Source of the DNA: Novakomyces olei
Taxonomy: Eukaryota > Ascomycota > Novakomycetes > Novakomycetales > Novakomycetaceae
Length of the DNA stretch: 64,000 nucleotides
Direction of reading: 5' to 3'
NCBI GenBank assembly: GCA_016906335.1
Contig: JADEYG010000001.1
Span: 992,001-1,056,000, forward strand
In this document: piece after piece, positions 40,696 to 54,060 of the stretch
Layout of the letters: each line of letters starts with the position of its first letter
Position numbering within the stretch: position 1 is the first letter of the stretch
Made by a program: the position numbers and the translations under genes
Notes under the pieces: generated by a model
What the model was told of the DNA's origin: nothing
Seen by the model: only the letters and a program-made list of their open reading frames with translations
Databases searched by the model: none

Positions 40696-41401
40696 TGTCA
40701 TGATCCCCGCCTCGCGTGAACCACGACAGCGAACGACGCCTGAAGTCCTGTAGCGCCAAAGGCGATGACTTCAGGCTAGATAGATCTAAATAGCTCGCGC
40801 GAGGTAATGTTGGACATTACTCGCGCGAAGCGCGTAAGTGGCCTAGCTCGCGAGCAGGTTGGACCTGGCTCGCGCGAAGCAGGTCCACGTCCATGCCCGC
40901 GCGACGTAGGCACGTCGCGGCGCATGACAGTAGTAGTAGCGATCGCGCATCGCTACGAAGCTAGATAGATCGATCCATAGAGTTCATAGCTCGCCACCGC
41001 TTTCCCAATGCGGATGGTCTGGGACCATCGCATTGAGATCGTGGTGGGATGAGGCTTAGGCCGCGAAGTGGCTAAGCGAGCCGCTAAGCCTCATAGGATA
41101 GTCTACATAGTCGCCCATGGAGAGAACTCTCTCCACGGGCTTATAATCTCAAAGTTGCTACATAGCCTTGTAGCAGGTAAGCTTTAGAGAAGCGCCGTCG
41201 CCTTTTCAAGGACAACGTCCTTTTCCTTTTCCTTAGTTCTTGCGCCGGGCGCAAGTCTACGTTCCCGTTTCTCGGTACTCGCTTCGCGCGGTAACCGATT
41301 GAACTTCCTTTGTCGAGCGGTCTCGCAAAGGACAGTCCGTGTTCGCCTGTAGCGACACGCGAGTTTACACCGCGGTGCTCCCCTCTAAGGGCCACCTTAC
41401 A
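40696..41401 (+). repeat. 5' LTR of E1
   Basis: 706 bp, TGTCATGATCCCCG to CACCTTACA. The CG-rich U3 is a chain of hairpins. Start-site motif CCACGGGCTTATAAT follows an inverted repeat. The leader ATTATAAGCCCGT (41404-41416) is complementary to ACGGGCTTATAAT (41135-41147). Confidence 0.95.
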
Positions 41402-44400
41402 CTATTATAAGCCCGTCAGCTCGTCTAAGCTACAGATTTACACGGCGTTGAAAGGTGTCACGCACGGAGGCGTACACAAATTTCGATTACAAGTTTTATT
41501 TCGCACTAAGTTGTTGCGACGAAGGGTGCTTTGCTACGGTTTAGCAGCACAAACGAATTATTGAATTACGATGAGTCAAGAGGACTTGAACGCGTTTCTG
41601 CAGACGCTGCAGGCGCAGATCGCGTCGCTCCAAGAGGAGCGCGTTAAGGAAAATCGGTTATTGAAGGCCTTCGCCAGGAAATGGGATCCCGGGGATCTCG
41701 ACGATCAGGAGTCAGCGAAGGGCCAAGCATTTCGAAGCCGGATACATTCAGAGGCGATCGCAGATCGGTGGATACTTTCCTTGCACAGGTTCGCTTATAC
41801 GTGAGACTCAAGCCACATGAGTTTCGCAACGACGAAGCGAAGGTCCTGTTTGCGGTATCTTATCTGCGCGGTGCCGCTTTTGCGTGGTTTGAACCCCACT
41901 TGCGCGACCACGATGAAAGCCTAATTACCAGTGACTTTGCCCTGTTTTGCGACGAGCTCTCCACGACATTTGGGAGCGTCGACCGCATTAGTCAGGCTGA
42001 GCGGGAGCTAGCATTGCTCAAACAGCGAGGATCTGTTGCTGAGTATACTTCGCGTTTTCAGCAGATCACTTCGCACTTGGATTTTAGCGATCACAGTTTA
42101 CGCTACGAATATTATCAAGGATTGAAAGATCGAATTAAGGACGAATTATCTCGGTTGGAAAAATCGCGTACATTGTCAGACTTAATTGAGAAGTCTGTAC
42201 GCGTGGACGAAAGGTTGTCGGATCGTTACTACGAAAGCGCTAGCCGTACGAACGCCAAGGGCGCTTCAGGCTATAGGGGCGCGACGATCGCGAACAAAGG
42301 ATACACTCCCATGGAGGTAGATGCTACCAGTTACGAAAAGAAGAGCATTACCAGCGACGAACGCCAGCGTCGAAAGAAAGAGAACAGATGTTTTACGTGC
42401 GGACGCGAAGGTCATCGCGCACGTGATTGCAAACAGAAGCAACGCAATTATGAGCAACGCATCTCGGTGGTTATGGACAGTATCACGGAACCGGGAAAAG
42501 CGAGAGCCCAGGTCTAAAAGAAAGGCCTGATCTGGGCGTTAATGACACGAGGCTTTCGGAGGTGATGTCAGTGGTACCCGAACTGACAGAGGAATACATC
42601 TCACAGTTACTGCAAATTTGAGAACTAGCAAGGGCCAGCTGGACGCGAAGGCGCTGATCGACTCAGGCGCGACGTCGAATTTTATCAGCCAGAGCCTTGC
42701 TACGAGAAGCATAATCGATATAACGAAGAAGGCGAAGATTGAGCCACTACGAGTTGTGGATGGAAGAGCGATTCGCACCGGAGGTGTTCGCTTCCAGACT
42801 GAAAACATGGAGGTCACCATAGGCGAACATCGCGAGACTATGATGTTTAACGTGATACCGCTCTCTGGACACGACGTTATTTTAGGAAAGCCATGGCTCG
42901 ACAAACATGAGCCAAGGATTGCATGGAGACGTGCAAAAGTCGAATTCGAGTCTTCCTATTGCTTAGCAAACTGCCTCAAGAAGCCCGAGGCACAAGACGA
43001 ACCATCGCAAATCAGTGCGACGGAATTTGCTAAGCTATCGCGAGGCAACGACTCGGGATTGCTGTGCGTATACGCGACCGACGCTAAAAGCGAGGACAAA
43101 AACGTCGCTATACCTCCCGAGTATGCAGACTTTCGCGATCTTTTTGAGAAAAGAAATGCAGACATTCTACCACAGCATCAGGCGTGGGATCACGCAATAC
43201 CGTTGACAGAAGGCGCGAAGCCGCCGTTCGGGCCTATATATCCTCTGGCCGAACGCGAGCTACAAACACTACGCGACTACATTAAAGACAATCTAGCGAA
43301 GGGATTCATTAGGCCGTCTTCATCGCCCGCGGGGGCTCCAATTCTTTTTGTGAAAAAGAAGGACGGTTCGCTGAGACTGTGCGTAGATTATCGCGGGCTA
43401 AACGCGGTAACTGTCAAAAATCGCTATGCGCTGCCGCTCATATCGGAGCTATTGGATCGCATTCGTCAGTCGACGATATTTACGCGATTAGATCTCCGTG
43501 GCGCGTATAATCTTGTCCGTATACGCGAAGGCGACGAGTGGAAAACCGCCTTCCGTACGCGTTATGGACATTACGAATATCAGGTTATGCCTTTCGGGCT
43601 CACGAACGCCCCGGCATCTTTCCAAGCTCTTGCGAACGACACATTACGCGATTGTCTGGATCGCTTTGCTGTTGTATACTTGGACGACATCTTGATCTAT
43701 TCGGACACCGAGGAGGAGCATGTGACGCATGTTCGCGAAGTACTGAAACGACTTCGCAAAGCAAACTTATTTGTGAAACTAGAGAAATGCGAGTTCCACA
43801 CAGACACGACAGAGTTCCTAGGCTTTGTTGTCTCTACGAAAGGAGTGTCTATGGAGAAAGCGAAAGTTGATTCTATTGAGACATGGCCTGAACCCAAGAA
43901 CGCGAAAGACGTTATGTCGTTCTTAGGCCTATCAAATTACTATCGCAGATTTATTGCAAACTACAGCAAAATTACCATCCCTCTCACCCGCTTACTGAAG
44001 AAGGATGCGCAGTTTAATTTCTCCAAGGAGTGCATTGACTCTTTCCAAACTCTGAAGAACGCTTTTCTGGGTGCGCCGATCCTTGCGCATTTCGACCCGC
44101 AGAAGCCAAGTTATTTGGAAACCGACGCATCGGACTTCGCGATCGGTGGGATTCTCTCGCAGAAAGACAACAGCGACGAAATGAGACCCATCGCGTTCTA
44201 CTCGCGAAAAATGACTAGCGCGGAAGTAAACTATGATATCTACGACAAAGAGCTGTTAGCTATTGTCGCATGTCTTCGCGAATGGCGAGTTTACCTGGAG
44301 AGTCCGTTACATCGCACTACAATTTATACGGATCACCGCAATCTCATGTACTTTCTTACAGCAAGAGTACTTAGCCGTAGACAGATGCGATGGTCGCAAT

Positions 44401-46269
44401 TGATCGCTTCCTATGATTTCGTTATTGAATACCGTGCTGGAAAGCTAAATCACAAAGCGGATGCCTTGTCTAGGCGAAGCGATTATGTCGGCGATAAGGA
44501 ACAGGAGAAACCAGAGCGAACTATGGCACTATTGGACAGATCGCACTTCCTGTTCGCGACCGTAGAAGATACAGGCATTGATGATCAGATTAAACAATGT
44601 TACGGCAAAGACAAGACTTGCAAGGTTGTCATGGAGGACCTCGGCAAGCAGCCAGTGTCGGAACATCTGCGAAACTACAGTATAAACGAAAAGGGTCTTC
44701 TAACGTTTTCGGGTTTGCTATACATCCCAAACGACAATCGTTTGCGATTAGCTATACTACAGACATGCCATGATTCGCATGTCGCGGGTCACCCTGGCCA
44801 GGCCAAAACGTTGGACTTAGTCATGCGAAACTACTATTGGCCACGCATGCGAAAAGAGATATTTAGCTACGTCGAGTCGTGCGATACTTGTGCGCGAAAC
44901 AAGCCTTCGCGACATGCACCGTATGGACTACTACACCCACTGAGAGTACCAGCGAGACCCTGGGAAAGTATCTCAATGGACTTCATTGTGAAATTACCGG
45001 AGTCGCGCGATGCGATTACACAAAAAACCTACGACTCCATATGGGTAATCACCTGTCGATTTACGAAAATCGGAATATTTATACCAATACGCGAATCTAT
45101 TAAGGCTACTGAGCTAGCTTTGATTTACGCCCATCGCGTATTTGCCAACTATGGCCTACCAGACGAAATAGTCTCTGACAGGGGTTCGGTATTTGTATCG
45201 CAGTTTACACGACACTTGCTTTCGCAATGCGATATACAGCAGAAGTTGTCTACCGCGTACCACCCACAGAGCGACGGCCAAACAGAGAGGCTTAACCAGA
45301 TCTTAGAGCAATATCTGAGGATCTACAGCAACTATCAGCAAAGCAATTGGGTCAATTTGTTACCTTTTGCTCAATTCGCGTACAACAATTCAGAGCAGTC
45401 GTCTACAAAGACAACACCGTTTTACGCTTTTTACGGCTACAACCCGAAATGTCGCTTTACGATTTCATCTTAGCGACAATGCCCATCCGCGGATGAACGT
45501 ATCGAATACCTACGGAATCTACATCGCTTATTGAAAGTCGAAATCGAAAAGTCTCTCAGCGACCAGGCGCGCTTTGCAAATGAGCATCGCGTCGACAAAA
45601 GTTTTGCTATTGGCGATCAAGTCTGGCTAGTGCGAAAAATATTAGCACTACGCGGCCATGCGATAAGCTGGATGCCAAGAAGCTGGGACCGTTTAGGATT
45701 ATCGCACGCGTTGGTTTGCGTGCATATCGCTTGGAACTACCGAAGGCAATGCGTATACATCCTGTCTTCCACGCTTCATTGCTAGAGCGACATAACGCAG
45801 TGTCGCAGATCGCGCGAGAACAGATCGCGCCACCACCTCCAGTTATATTGGATGCTAACCCGGAATGGGAAGTCGAGCAAGTTCTAGACTCGCGCATCCG
45901 ACGCAAGCAACTTCAATATTATGTGCATTGGAAAGGCTACGACGCCTCCGACCGCACGTGGGAGCCTGCGAAACATTTACACAACTGCATGGATTTGGTA
46001 AACGAATTCCACCGTGCACACCCGAACAAACCTGGTTCTTAAATGGGAATGCTAAGCGAGCTCCCTATTCGGGCGACGACCTTCAACTTTCGTCACCCAC
46101 GCGAAACTAAGACTCAACTCTTAAAGTGATTTATTGATTTATTGATTATACCGCGATTATTATTGTTTAAATTATTACGAGAAAATTATACAAAAACATA
46201 TTCAATTACTTGTCGAACAAATAATATGGGACAACGCAAGGAGGAATGGCTGTTGAGTCACGCACACAA

Positions 46270-46725
46270 TTACGGACGAGCGGCACGGAGCGAAAGAATC
46301 TCGCGCTCCAACGCACGGTTGCGGCGCTCGAGGCGAGCGATAGTCGCATCGCGCTGGGCCAGCGCACTCGAAACCGAACCGACGATCGAATTTGTTGACG
46401 GAGGACCGTCATCGGCAATTACATGCACCTCGAATGGTGCCTGACGTCTTTCCTCCTGCGCTCGCTGTCGCGCGCGACGTCTTTCGCGGCGACGCTGCAG
46501 CTCCTCGCGCTCTCTCACACGCTGTTCTTCACGCGCGGCAACAAGGCGCTCGTTCTCCTCATTGTCATGAAGAAAACGGCCTCCTTCGCAACGGGTGCGA
46601 CGTGCCGCGCAGACCATACAGCGACGCACAAACGGTGCAGTGCCGAGAACGAAGCGGCACGGCAAAGAGTTTGCCACGCAATACTCGCAGGGCACGATAG
46701 CATCTCTGACATGAACAAGCGACAT
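46270..46725 (-). CDS. antisense Zn2Cys6-like coiled-coil gene of E1
   Basis: Opposite strand to gag-pol, between pol end and polypurine tract. The frame opens at 46776, but the Met at 46725 (MSLVHV) matches the start of the D version, so I choose it: about 151 residues. Six cysteines at 13, 16, 23, 36, 39 and 46 give C-x2-C-x6-C-x12-C-x2-C-x6-C, the Gal4-type binuclear zinc-cluster spacing, with basic residues (AARRTRC). A long Arg/Glu helix (about 60-100) and a C-terminal coiled coil (ATIARLERRNRALEREI) follow, as in dimerising fungal factors. It would be transcribed antisense to pol, away from the 3' LTR. A role in controlling the element is inference. Confidence 0.7.
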   Translation of the reverse strand: MSLVHVRDAIVPCEYCVANSLPCRFVLGTAPFVRRCMVCAARRTRCEGGRFLHDNEENERLVAAREEQRVREREELQRRRERRRARQRAQEERRQAPFEVHVIADDGPPSTNSIVGSVSSALAQRDATIARLERRNRALEREILSLRAARP

Positions 46726-46889
46726 GTTGTTGTTGATCCGGAACGCAGAGCGAAAATTCTTGTTTTGCATCCGCAAATTACTTTATATTACTTAGATAGT
46801 TTTATTGCCGAAAGCGCACTTATATAGCAGTCTAGTAGCTAACGTGGTTTTCATAGGCGCGGAGACCTCGCCCTAGAAAGGGGGGATAG

Positions 46890-47595
46890 TGTCATGATCC
46901 CCGCCTCGCGTGAACCACGACAGCGAACGACGCCTGAAGTCCTGTAGCGCCAAAGGCGATGACTTCAGGCTAGATAGATCTAAATAGCTCGCGCGAGGTA
47001 ATGTTGGACATTACTCGCGCGAAGCGCGTAAGTGGCCTAGCTCGCGAGCAGGTTGGACCTGGCTCGCGCGAAGCAGGTCCACGTCCATGCCCGCGCGACG
47101 TAGGCACGTCGCGGCGCATGACAGTAGTAGTAGCGATCGCGCATCGCTACGAAGCTAGATAGATCGATCCATAGAGTTCATAGCTCGCCACCGCTTTCCC
47201 AATGCGGATGGTCTGGGACCATCGCATTGAGATCGTGGTGGGATGAGGCTTAGGCCGCGAAGTGGCTAAGCGAGCCGCTAAGCCTCATAGGATAGTCTAC
47301 ATAGTCGCCCATGGAGAGAACTCTCTCCACGGGCTTATAATCTCAAAGTTGCTACATAGCCTTGTAGCAGGTAAGCTTTAGAGAAGCGCCGTCGCCTTTT
47401 CAAGGACAACGTCCTTTTCCTTTTCCTTAGTTCTTGCGCCGGGCGCAAGTCTACGTTCCCGTTTCTCGGTACTCGCTTCGCGCGGTAACCGATTGAACTT
47501 CCTTTGTCGAGCGGTCTCGCAAAGGACAGTCCGTGTTCGCCTGTAGCGACACGCGAGTTTACACCGCGGTGCTCCCCTCTAAGGGCCACCTTACA
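46890..47595 (+). repeat. 3' LTR of E1
   Basis: 706 bp; no clear difference from the 5' LTR seen by eye. It carries the same few E1-specific bases that separate it from E2. Confidence 0.95.
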
Positions 47596-47804
47596 CAAGG
47601 TTTACTATGCTGCGTCGTTTTTGAAGGGGCCCGCGTTTTCGTGGTTCGAGCCATTCTTGAGGGCTGAACCAGAACCGGAGATTTTGTCGAGTTACGATAT
47701 ATTCGTGACGGAACTTACGCAAGCGTTCGGAGACGTAGATACGTCAATATCTGCGGAAAGAGAACTTCGGAACCTGCGACAAGTCGGATCGGTATCAAAT
47801 TACA

Positions 47805-48434
47805 TGTCATGATCCTCGCCTTGGCGAGTCCCTGACAACCGCGTTGGGAAGCGAGGGGCGACGCCTGTAGTCGGACTTGGGATGTCCGCGCGTCGCAAGC
47901 TTCGCCAACGCGGCCCAAGACCAGTCGGCGCGTAATGCGATGGTCTTGGGACGTAGAAGTTGTCTTAGTGCGCATGTAGGTACGCGCACTAAGCCAGCTT
48001 GGCCCACGGGAGCGAGGGGCTCTATGCACAATGTGCACGGACCTCGCTTCCCGTTCTCATTCTCGCACGCTAGCGAGTGCGACCCTTCGCACTCCGCTAG
48101 CGCGAGAACATTCATAGTTATTTCATAGATTAGTTTAGGCTGAGAGCTTCCCTCTCTAACTTGTGCGACCTTCGCATAAGTTAGCTTGGGAAGAGTAGTT
48201 TAGAATGCGAAGGAGCATCCGCTCCTCCGCAACTTAGTTTAGTTTATAGTTGCCCGTGAAGGCCTCTCGCCCTTCACGGGTTGATTATCTCAAAGTGGGA
48301 GTAATATATTATATTACTCCTGGTAAGCTTTACAGTAATCGCTTTCTGCTTTCCTGGTCTTTCTTATTCCTTTACTTTATTTAAACTATACACGGCCGGC
48401 CTCCAGCGATTGTAGCTGTAAGGACCGTCTTACA
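47805..48434 (+). repeat. 5' LTR of D
   Basis: 630 bp, TGTCATGATCCTCG to CCGTCTTACA. Chain of hairpins including CTTAGTGCGC/GCGCACTAAG and CCCAAGACCA/TGGTCTTGGG. Leader ATAATCAACCCGT (48437-48449) is complementary to ACGGGTTGATTAT (48276-48288). Confidence 0.95.
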
Positions 48435-48483
48435 CTATAATCAACCCGTCCCGGTCGTTGAAGTTTGAAGTTTTTTGGAATTG

Positions 48484-49189
48484 TGTCATGATCCCCGCCT
48501 CGCGTGAACCACGACAGCGAACGACGCCTGAAGTCCTGTAGCGCCAAAGGCGATGACTTCAGGCTAGATAGATCTAAATAGCTCGCGCGAGGTAATGTTG
48601 GACATTACTCGCGCGAAGCGCGTAAGTGGCCTAGCTCGCGAGCAGGTTGGACCTGGCTCGCGCGAAGCAGGTCCACGTCCATGCCCGCGCGACGTAGGCA
48701 CGTCGCGGCGCATGACAGTAGTAGTAGCGATCGCGCATCGCTACGAAGCTAGATAGATCGATCCATAGAGTTCATAGCTCGCCACCGCTTTCCCAATGCG
48801 GATGGTCTGGGACCATCGCATTGAGATCGTGGTGGGATGAGGCTTAGGCCGCGAAGTGGCTAAGCGAGCCGCTAAGCCTCATAGGATAGTCTACATAGTC
48901 GCCCATGGAGAGAACTCTCTCCACGGGCTTATAATCTCAAAGTTGCTACATAACCTTGTAGCAGGTAAGCTTTAGAGAAGCGCCGTCGCCTTTTCAAGGA
49001 CAACGTCCTTTTCCTTTTCCTTAGTTCTTGCGCCGGGCGCAAGTCTACGTTCCCGTTTCTCGGTACTCGCTTCGCGCGGTACCCGATTGAACTTCCTTTG
49101 TCGAGCGGTCTCGCAAAGGACAGTCCGTGTTCGCCTGTAGCGACACGCGAGTTTACACCGCGGTGCTCCCCTCTAAGGGCCACCTTACA
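48484..49189 (+). repeat. 5' LTR of E2
   Basis: 706 bp. Leader ATTATAAGCCCGTG is complementary to CACGGGCTTATAAT inside the LTR, one base longer than in E1. Confidence 0.95.
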
Positions 49190-49359
49190 CTATTATAAGC
49201 CCGTGAGCTCGTCTAAGCTACAGATTTACACGGCGTTGAAAGGTGTCACGCACGGAGGCGTACACAAATTTCGATTTACAAGTTTTATTTCGCACTAAGT
49301 TGTTGCGACGAAGGGTGCTTTGCTACGGTTTAGCAGCACAAACGAATTATTGAATTACG

Positions 49360-50307
49360 ATGAGTCAAGAGGACTTGAACGCGTTTCTGCAGACGCTGCA
49401 GGCGCAGATCGCGTCGCTCCAAGAGGAGCGCGTTAAGGACAAATCGGTTATTGAAGGCCTTCGCCAGGAAATGGGATCCCGGGGATCTCGACGATCAGGA
49501 GTCAGCGAAGGGCCAAGCATTTCGAAGCCGGATACATTCAGAGGCGATCGCAGATCGGTGGATACTTTCCTTGCACAGGTTCGCTTATACGTGAGACTCA
49601 AGCCACATGAGTTTCGCAACGACGAAGCGAAGGTCCTGTTTGCGGTATCTTATCTGCGCGGTGCCGCTTTTGCGTGGTTTGAACCCCACTTGCGCGACCA
49701 CGATGAAAGCCTAATTACCAGTGACTTTGCCCTGTTTTGCGACGAGCTCTCCACGACATTTGGGAGCGTCGACCGCATTAGTCAGGCTGAGCGGGAGCTA
49801 GCATTGCTCAAACAGCGAGGATCTGTTGCTGAGTATACTTCGCGTTTTCAGCAGATCACTTCGCACTTGGATTTTAGCGATCACAGTTTACGCTACGAAT
49901 ATTATCAAGGATTGAAAGATCGAATTAAGGACGAATTATCTCGGTTGGAAAAATCGCGTACATTGTCAGACTTAATTGAGAAGTCTGTACGCGTGGACGA
50001 AAGGTTGTCGGATCGTTACTACGAAAGCGCTAGCCGTACGAACGCCAAGGGCGCTTCAGGCTATAGGGGCGCGACGATCGCGAACAAAGGATACACTCCC
50101 ATGGAGGTAGATGCTACCAGTTACGAAAAGAAGAGCATTACCAGCGACGAACGCCAGCGTCGAAAGAAAGAGAACAGATGTTTTACGTGCGGACGCGAAG
50201 GTCATCGCGCACGTGATTGCAAACAGAAGCAACGCAATTATGAGCAACGCATCTCGGTGGTTATGGACAGTATCACGGAACCGGGAAAAGCGAGAGCCCA
50301 GGTCTAA
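49360..50307 (+). CDS. gag of E2
   Basis: 315 residues, whole-looking. It opens with a coiled-coil helix (LQTLQAQIASLQEERVK). Capsid motifs include FRGDRRSVDTFLAQVRLYV and AFAWFEPHL, ending with a CCHC knuckle, CFTCGREGHRARDC. Pol follows in the minus-one frame relative to gag, as in many Ty3/Gypsy elements. The leader before the ATG has no upstream ATG. Confidence 0.88.
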   Translation: MSQEDLNAFLQTLQAQIASLQEERVKDKSVIEGLRQEMGSRGSRRSGVSEGPSISKPDTFRGDRRSVDTFLAQVRLYVRLKPHEFRNDEAKVLFAVSYLRGAAFAWFEPHLRDHDESLITSDFALFCDELSTTFGSVDRISQAERELALLKQRGSVAEYTSRFQQITSHLDFSDHSLRYEYYQGLKDRIKDELSRLEKSRTLSDLIEKSVRVDERLSDRYYESASRTNAKGASGYRGATIANKGYTPMEVDATSYEKKSITSDERQRRKKENRCFTCGREGHRARDCKQKQRNYEQRISVVMDSITEPGKARAQV

Positions 50308-53300
50308 AAGAAAGGCCTGATCTGGGCGTTAATGACACGAGGCTTTCGGAGGTGATGTCAGTGGTACCCGAACCTGACAGAGGAATACATCTCACAGTTA
50401 CTGCAAATTTGAGAACTAGCAAGGGCCAGCTGGACGCGAAGGCGCTGATCGACTCAGGCGCGACGTCGAATTTTATCAGCCAGAGCCTTGCTACGAGAAG
50501 CATAATCGATATAACGAAGAAGGCGAAGATTGAGCCACTACGAGTTGTGGATGGAAGAGCGATTCGCACCGGAGGTGTTCGCTTCCAGACTGAAAACATG
50601 GAGGTCACCATAGGCGAACATCGCGAGACTATGATGTTTAACTGATACCGCTCTCTGGACACGACGTTATTTTAGGAAAGCCATGGCTCGACAAACATGA
50701 GCCAAGGATTGCATGGAGACGTGCAAAAGTCGAATTCGAGTCTTCCTATTGCTTAGCAAACTGCCTCAAGAAGCCCGAGGCACAAGACGAACCATCGCAA
50801 ATCAGTGCGACGGAATTTGCTAAGCTATCGCGAGGCAACGACTCGGGATTGCTGTGCGTATACGCGACCGACGCTAAAAGCGAGGACAAAAACGTCGCTA
50901 TACCTCCCGAGTATGCAGACTTTCGCGATCTTTTTGAGAAAAGAAATGCAGACATTCTACCACAGCATCAGGCGTGGGATCACGCAATACCGTTGACAGA
51001 AGGCGCGAAGCCGCCGTTCGGGCCTATATATCCTCTGGCCGAACGCGAGCTACAAACACTACGCGACTACATTAAAGACAATCTAGCGAAGGGATTCATT
51101 AGGCCGTCTTCATCGCCCGCGGGGGCTCCAATTCTTTTTGTGAAAAAGAAGGACGGTTCGCTGAGACTGTGCGTAGATTATCGCGGGCTAAACGCGGTAA
51201 CTGTCAAAAATCGCTATGCGCTGCCGCTCATATCGGAGCTATTGGATCGCATTCGTCAGTCGACGATATTTACGCGATTAGATCTCCGTGGCGCGTATAA
51301 TCTTGTCCGTATACGCGAAGGCGACGAGTGGAAAACCGCCTTCCGTACGCGTTATGGACATTACGAATATCAGGTTATGCCTTTCGGGCTCACGAACGCC
51401 CCGGCATCTTTCCAAGCTCTTGCGAACGACACATTACGCGATTGTCTGGATCGCTTTGCTGTTGTATACTTGGACGACATCTTGATCTATTCGGACACCG
51501 AGGAGGAGCATGTGACGCATGTTCGCGAAGTACTGAAACGACTTCGCAAAGCAAACTTATTTGTGAAACTAGAGAAATGCGAGTTCCACACAGACACGAC
51601 AGAGTTCCTAGGCTTTGTTGTCTCTACGAAAGGAGTGTCTATGGAGAAAGCGAAAGTTGATTCTATTGAGACATGGCCTGAACCCAAGAACGCGAAAGAC
51701 GTTATGTCGTTCTTAGGCCTATCAAATTACTATCGCAGATTTATTGCAAACTACAGCAAAATTACCATCCCTCTCACCCGCTTACTGAAGAAGGATGCGC
51801 AGTTTAATTTCTCCAAGGAGTGCATTGACTCTTTCCAAACTCTGAAGAACGCTTTTCTGGGTGCGCCGATCCTTGCGCATTTCGACCCGCAGAAGCCAAG
51901 TTATTTGGAAACCGACGCATCGGACTTCGCGATCGGTGGGATTCTCTCGCAGAAAGACAACAGCGACGAAATGAGACCCATCGCGTTCTACTCGCGAAAA
52001 ATGACTAGCGCGGAAGTAAACTATGATATCTACGACAAAGAGCTGTTAGCTATTGTCGCATGTCTTCGCGAATGGCGAGTTTACCTGGAGAGTCCGTTAC
52101 ATCGCACTACAATTTATACGGATCACCGCAATCTCATGTACTTTCTTACAGCAAGAGTACTTAGCCGTAGACAGATGCGATGGTCGCAATTGATCGCTTC
52201 CTATGATTTCGTTATTGAATACCGTGCTGGAAAGCTAAATCACAAAGCGGATGCCTTGTCTAGGCGAAGCGATTATGTCGGCGATAAGGAACAGGAGAAA
52301 CCAGAGCGAACTATGGCACTATTGGACAGATCGCACTTCCTGTTCGCGACCGTAGAAGATACAGGCATTGATGATCAGATTAAACAATGTTACGGCAAAG
52401 ACAAGACTTGCAAGGTTGTCATGGAGGACCTCGGCAAGCAGCCAGTGTCGGAACATCTGCGAAACTACAGTATAAACGAAAAGGGTCTTCTAACGTTTTC
52501 GGGTTTGCTATACATCCCAAACGACAATCGTTTGCGATTAGCTATACTACAGACATGCCATGATTCGCATGTCGCGGGTCACCCTGGCCAGGCCAAAACG
52601 TTGGACTTAGTCATGCGAAACTACTATTGGCCACGCATGCGAAAAGAGATATTTAGCTACGTCGAGTCGTGCGATACTTGTGCGCGAAACAAGCCTTCGC
52701 GACATGCACCGTATGGACTACTACACCCACTGAGAGTACCAGCGAGACCCTGGGAAAGTATCTCAATGGACTTCATTGTGAAATTACCGGAGTCGCGCGA
52801 TGCGATTACACAAAAAACCTACGACTCCATATGGGTAATCACCTGTCGATTTACGAAAATCGGAATATTTATACCAATACGCGAATCTATTAAGGCTACT
52901 GAGCTAGCTTTGATTTACGCCCATCGCGTATTTGCCAACTATGGCCTACCAGACGAAATAGTCTCTGACAGGGGTTCGGTATTTGTATCGCAGTTTACAC
53001 GACACTTGCTTTCGCAATGCGATATACAGCAGAAGTTGTCTACCGCGTACCACCCACAGAGCGACGGCCAAACAGAGAGGCTTAACCAGATCTTAGAGCA
53101 ATATCTGAGGATCTACAGCAACTATCAGCAAAGCAATTGGGTCAATTTGTTACCTTTTGCTCAATTCGCGTACAACAATTCAGAGCAGTCGTCTACAAAG
53201 ACAACACCGTTTTACGCTTTTTACGGCTACAATCCGAAATGTCGCTTTACGATTTCATCTTCGCGACAATGCCCATCCGCGGATGAACGTATCGAATACC

Positions 53301-54060
53301 TACGGAATCTACATCGCTTATTGAAAGTCGAAATCGAAAAGTCTCTCAGCGACCAGGCGCGCTTTGCAAATGAGCATCGCGTCGACAAAAGTTTTGCTAT
53401 TGGCGATCAAGTCTGGCTAGTGCGAAAAAATATTAGCACTACGCGGCCATGCGATAAGCTGGATGCCAAGAAGCTGGGACCGTTTAGGATTATCGCACGC
53501 GTTGGTTTGCGTGCATATCGCTTGGAACTATCGAAGGCAATGCGTATACATCCTGTCTTCCACGCTTCATTGCTAGAGCGACATAACGCAGTGTCGCAGA
53601 TCGCGCGAGAACAGATCGCGCCACCACCTCCAGTTATATTGGATGCTAACCCGGAATGGGAAGTCGAGCAAGTTCTAGACTCGCGCATCCGACGCAAGCA
53701 ACTTCAATATTATGTGCATTGGAAAGGCTACGACGCCTCCGACCGCACGTGGGAGCCTGCGAAACATTTACACAACTGCATGGATTTGGTAAACGAATTC
53801 CACCGTGCACACCCGAACAAACCTGGTTCTTAAATGGGAATGCTAAGCGAGCTCCCTATTCGGGCGACGACCTTCAACTTTCGTCACCCACGCGAAACTA
53901 AGACTCAACTCTTAAAGTGATTTATTGATTTATTGATTATACCGCGATTATTATTGTTTAAATTATTACGAGAAAATTATACAAAAACATATTCAATTAC
54001 TTGTCGAACAAATAATATGGGACAACGCAAGGAGGAATGGCTGTTGAGTCACGCACACAA

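Larger units (their letters stand above)
40696..47595 (+). mobile_element. element E1, chromovirus with antisense accessory gene
   Basis: 6,900 bp with two 706-bp LTRs (40696-41401 and 46890-47595), flanked by CAAGG duplications. Gag region about 41571-42517, pol about 42600-46042 ending in a chromodomain (YYVHWKGYDASDRTWEPAK), an antisense zinc-cluster gene (46270-46725), purine tract AGAAAGGGGGGATAG, 3' LTR. Gag and pol show a few breaks in total. LTRs look alike, so insertion was recent. It lies in the gag of F. Confidence 0.95.

Noticed and set aside
41141-41395. 84-codon minus frame recurring four times in E LTRs
   Set aside because: LTR shadow; includes the start-site hairpin and no known motif.
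46392-46827. Plus-strand frames of 102 and 134 codons between pol and 3' LTR of E1 (also E2)
   Set aside because: Opposite the antisense zinc-cluster gene and not kept in D, whereas the antisense cysteine frame is.
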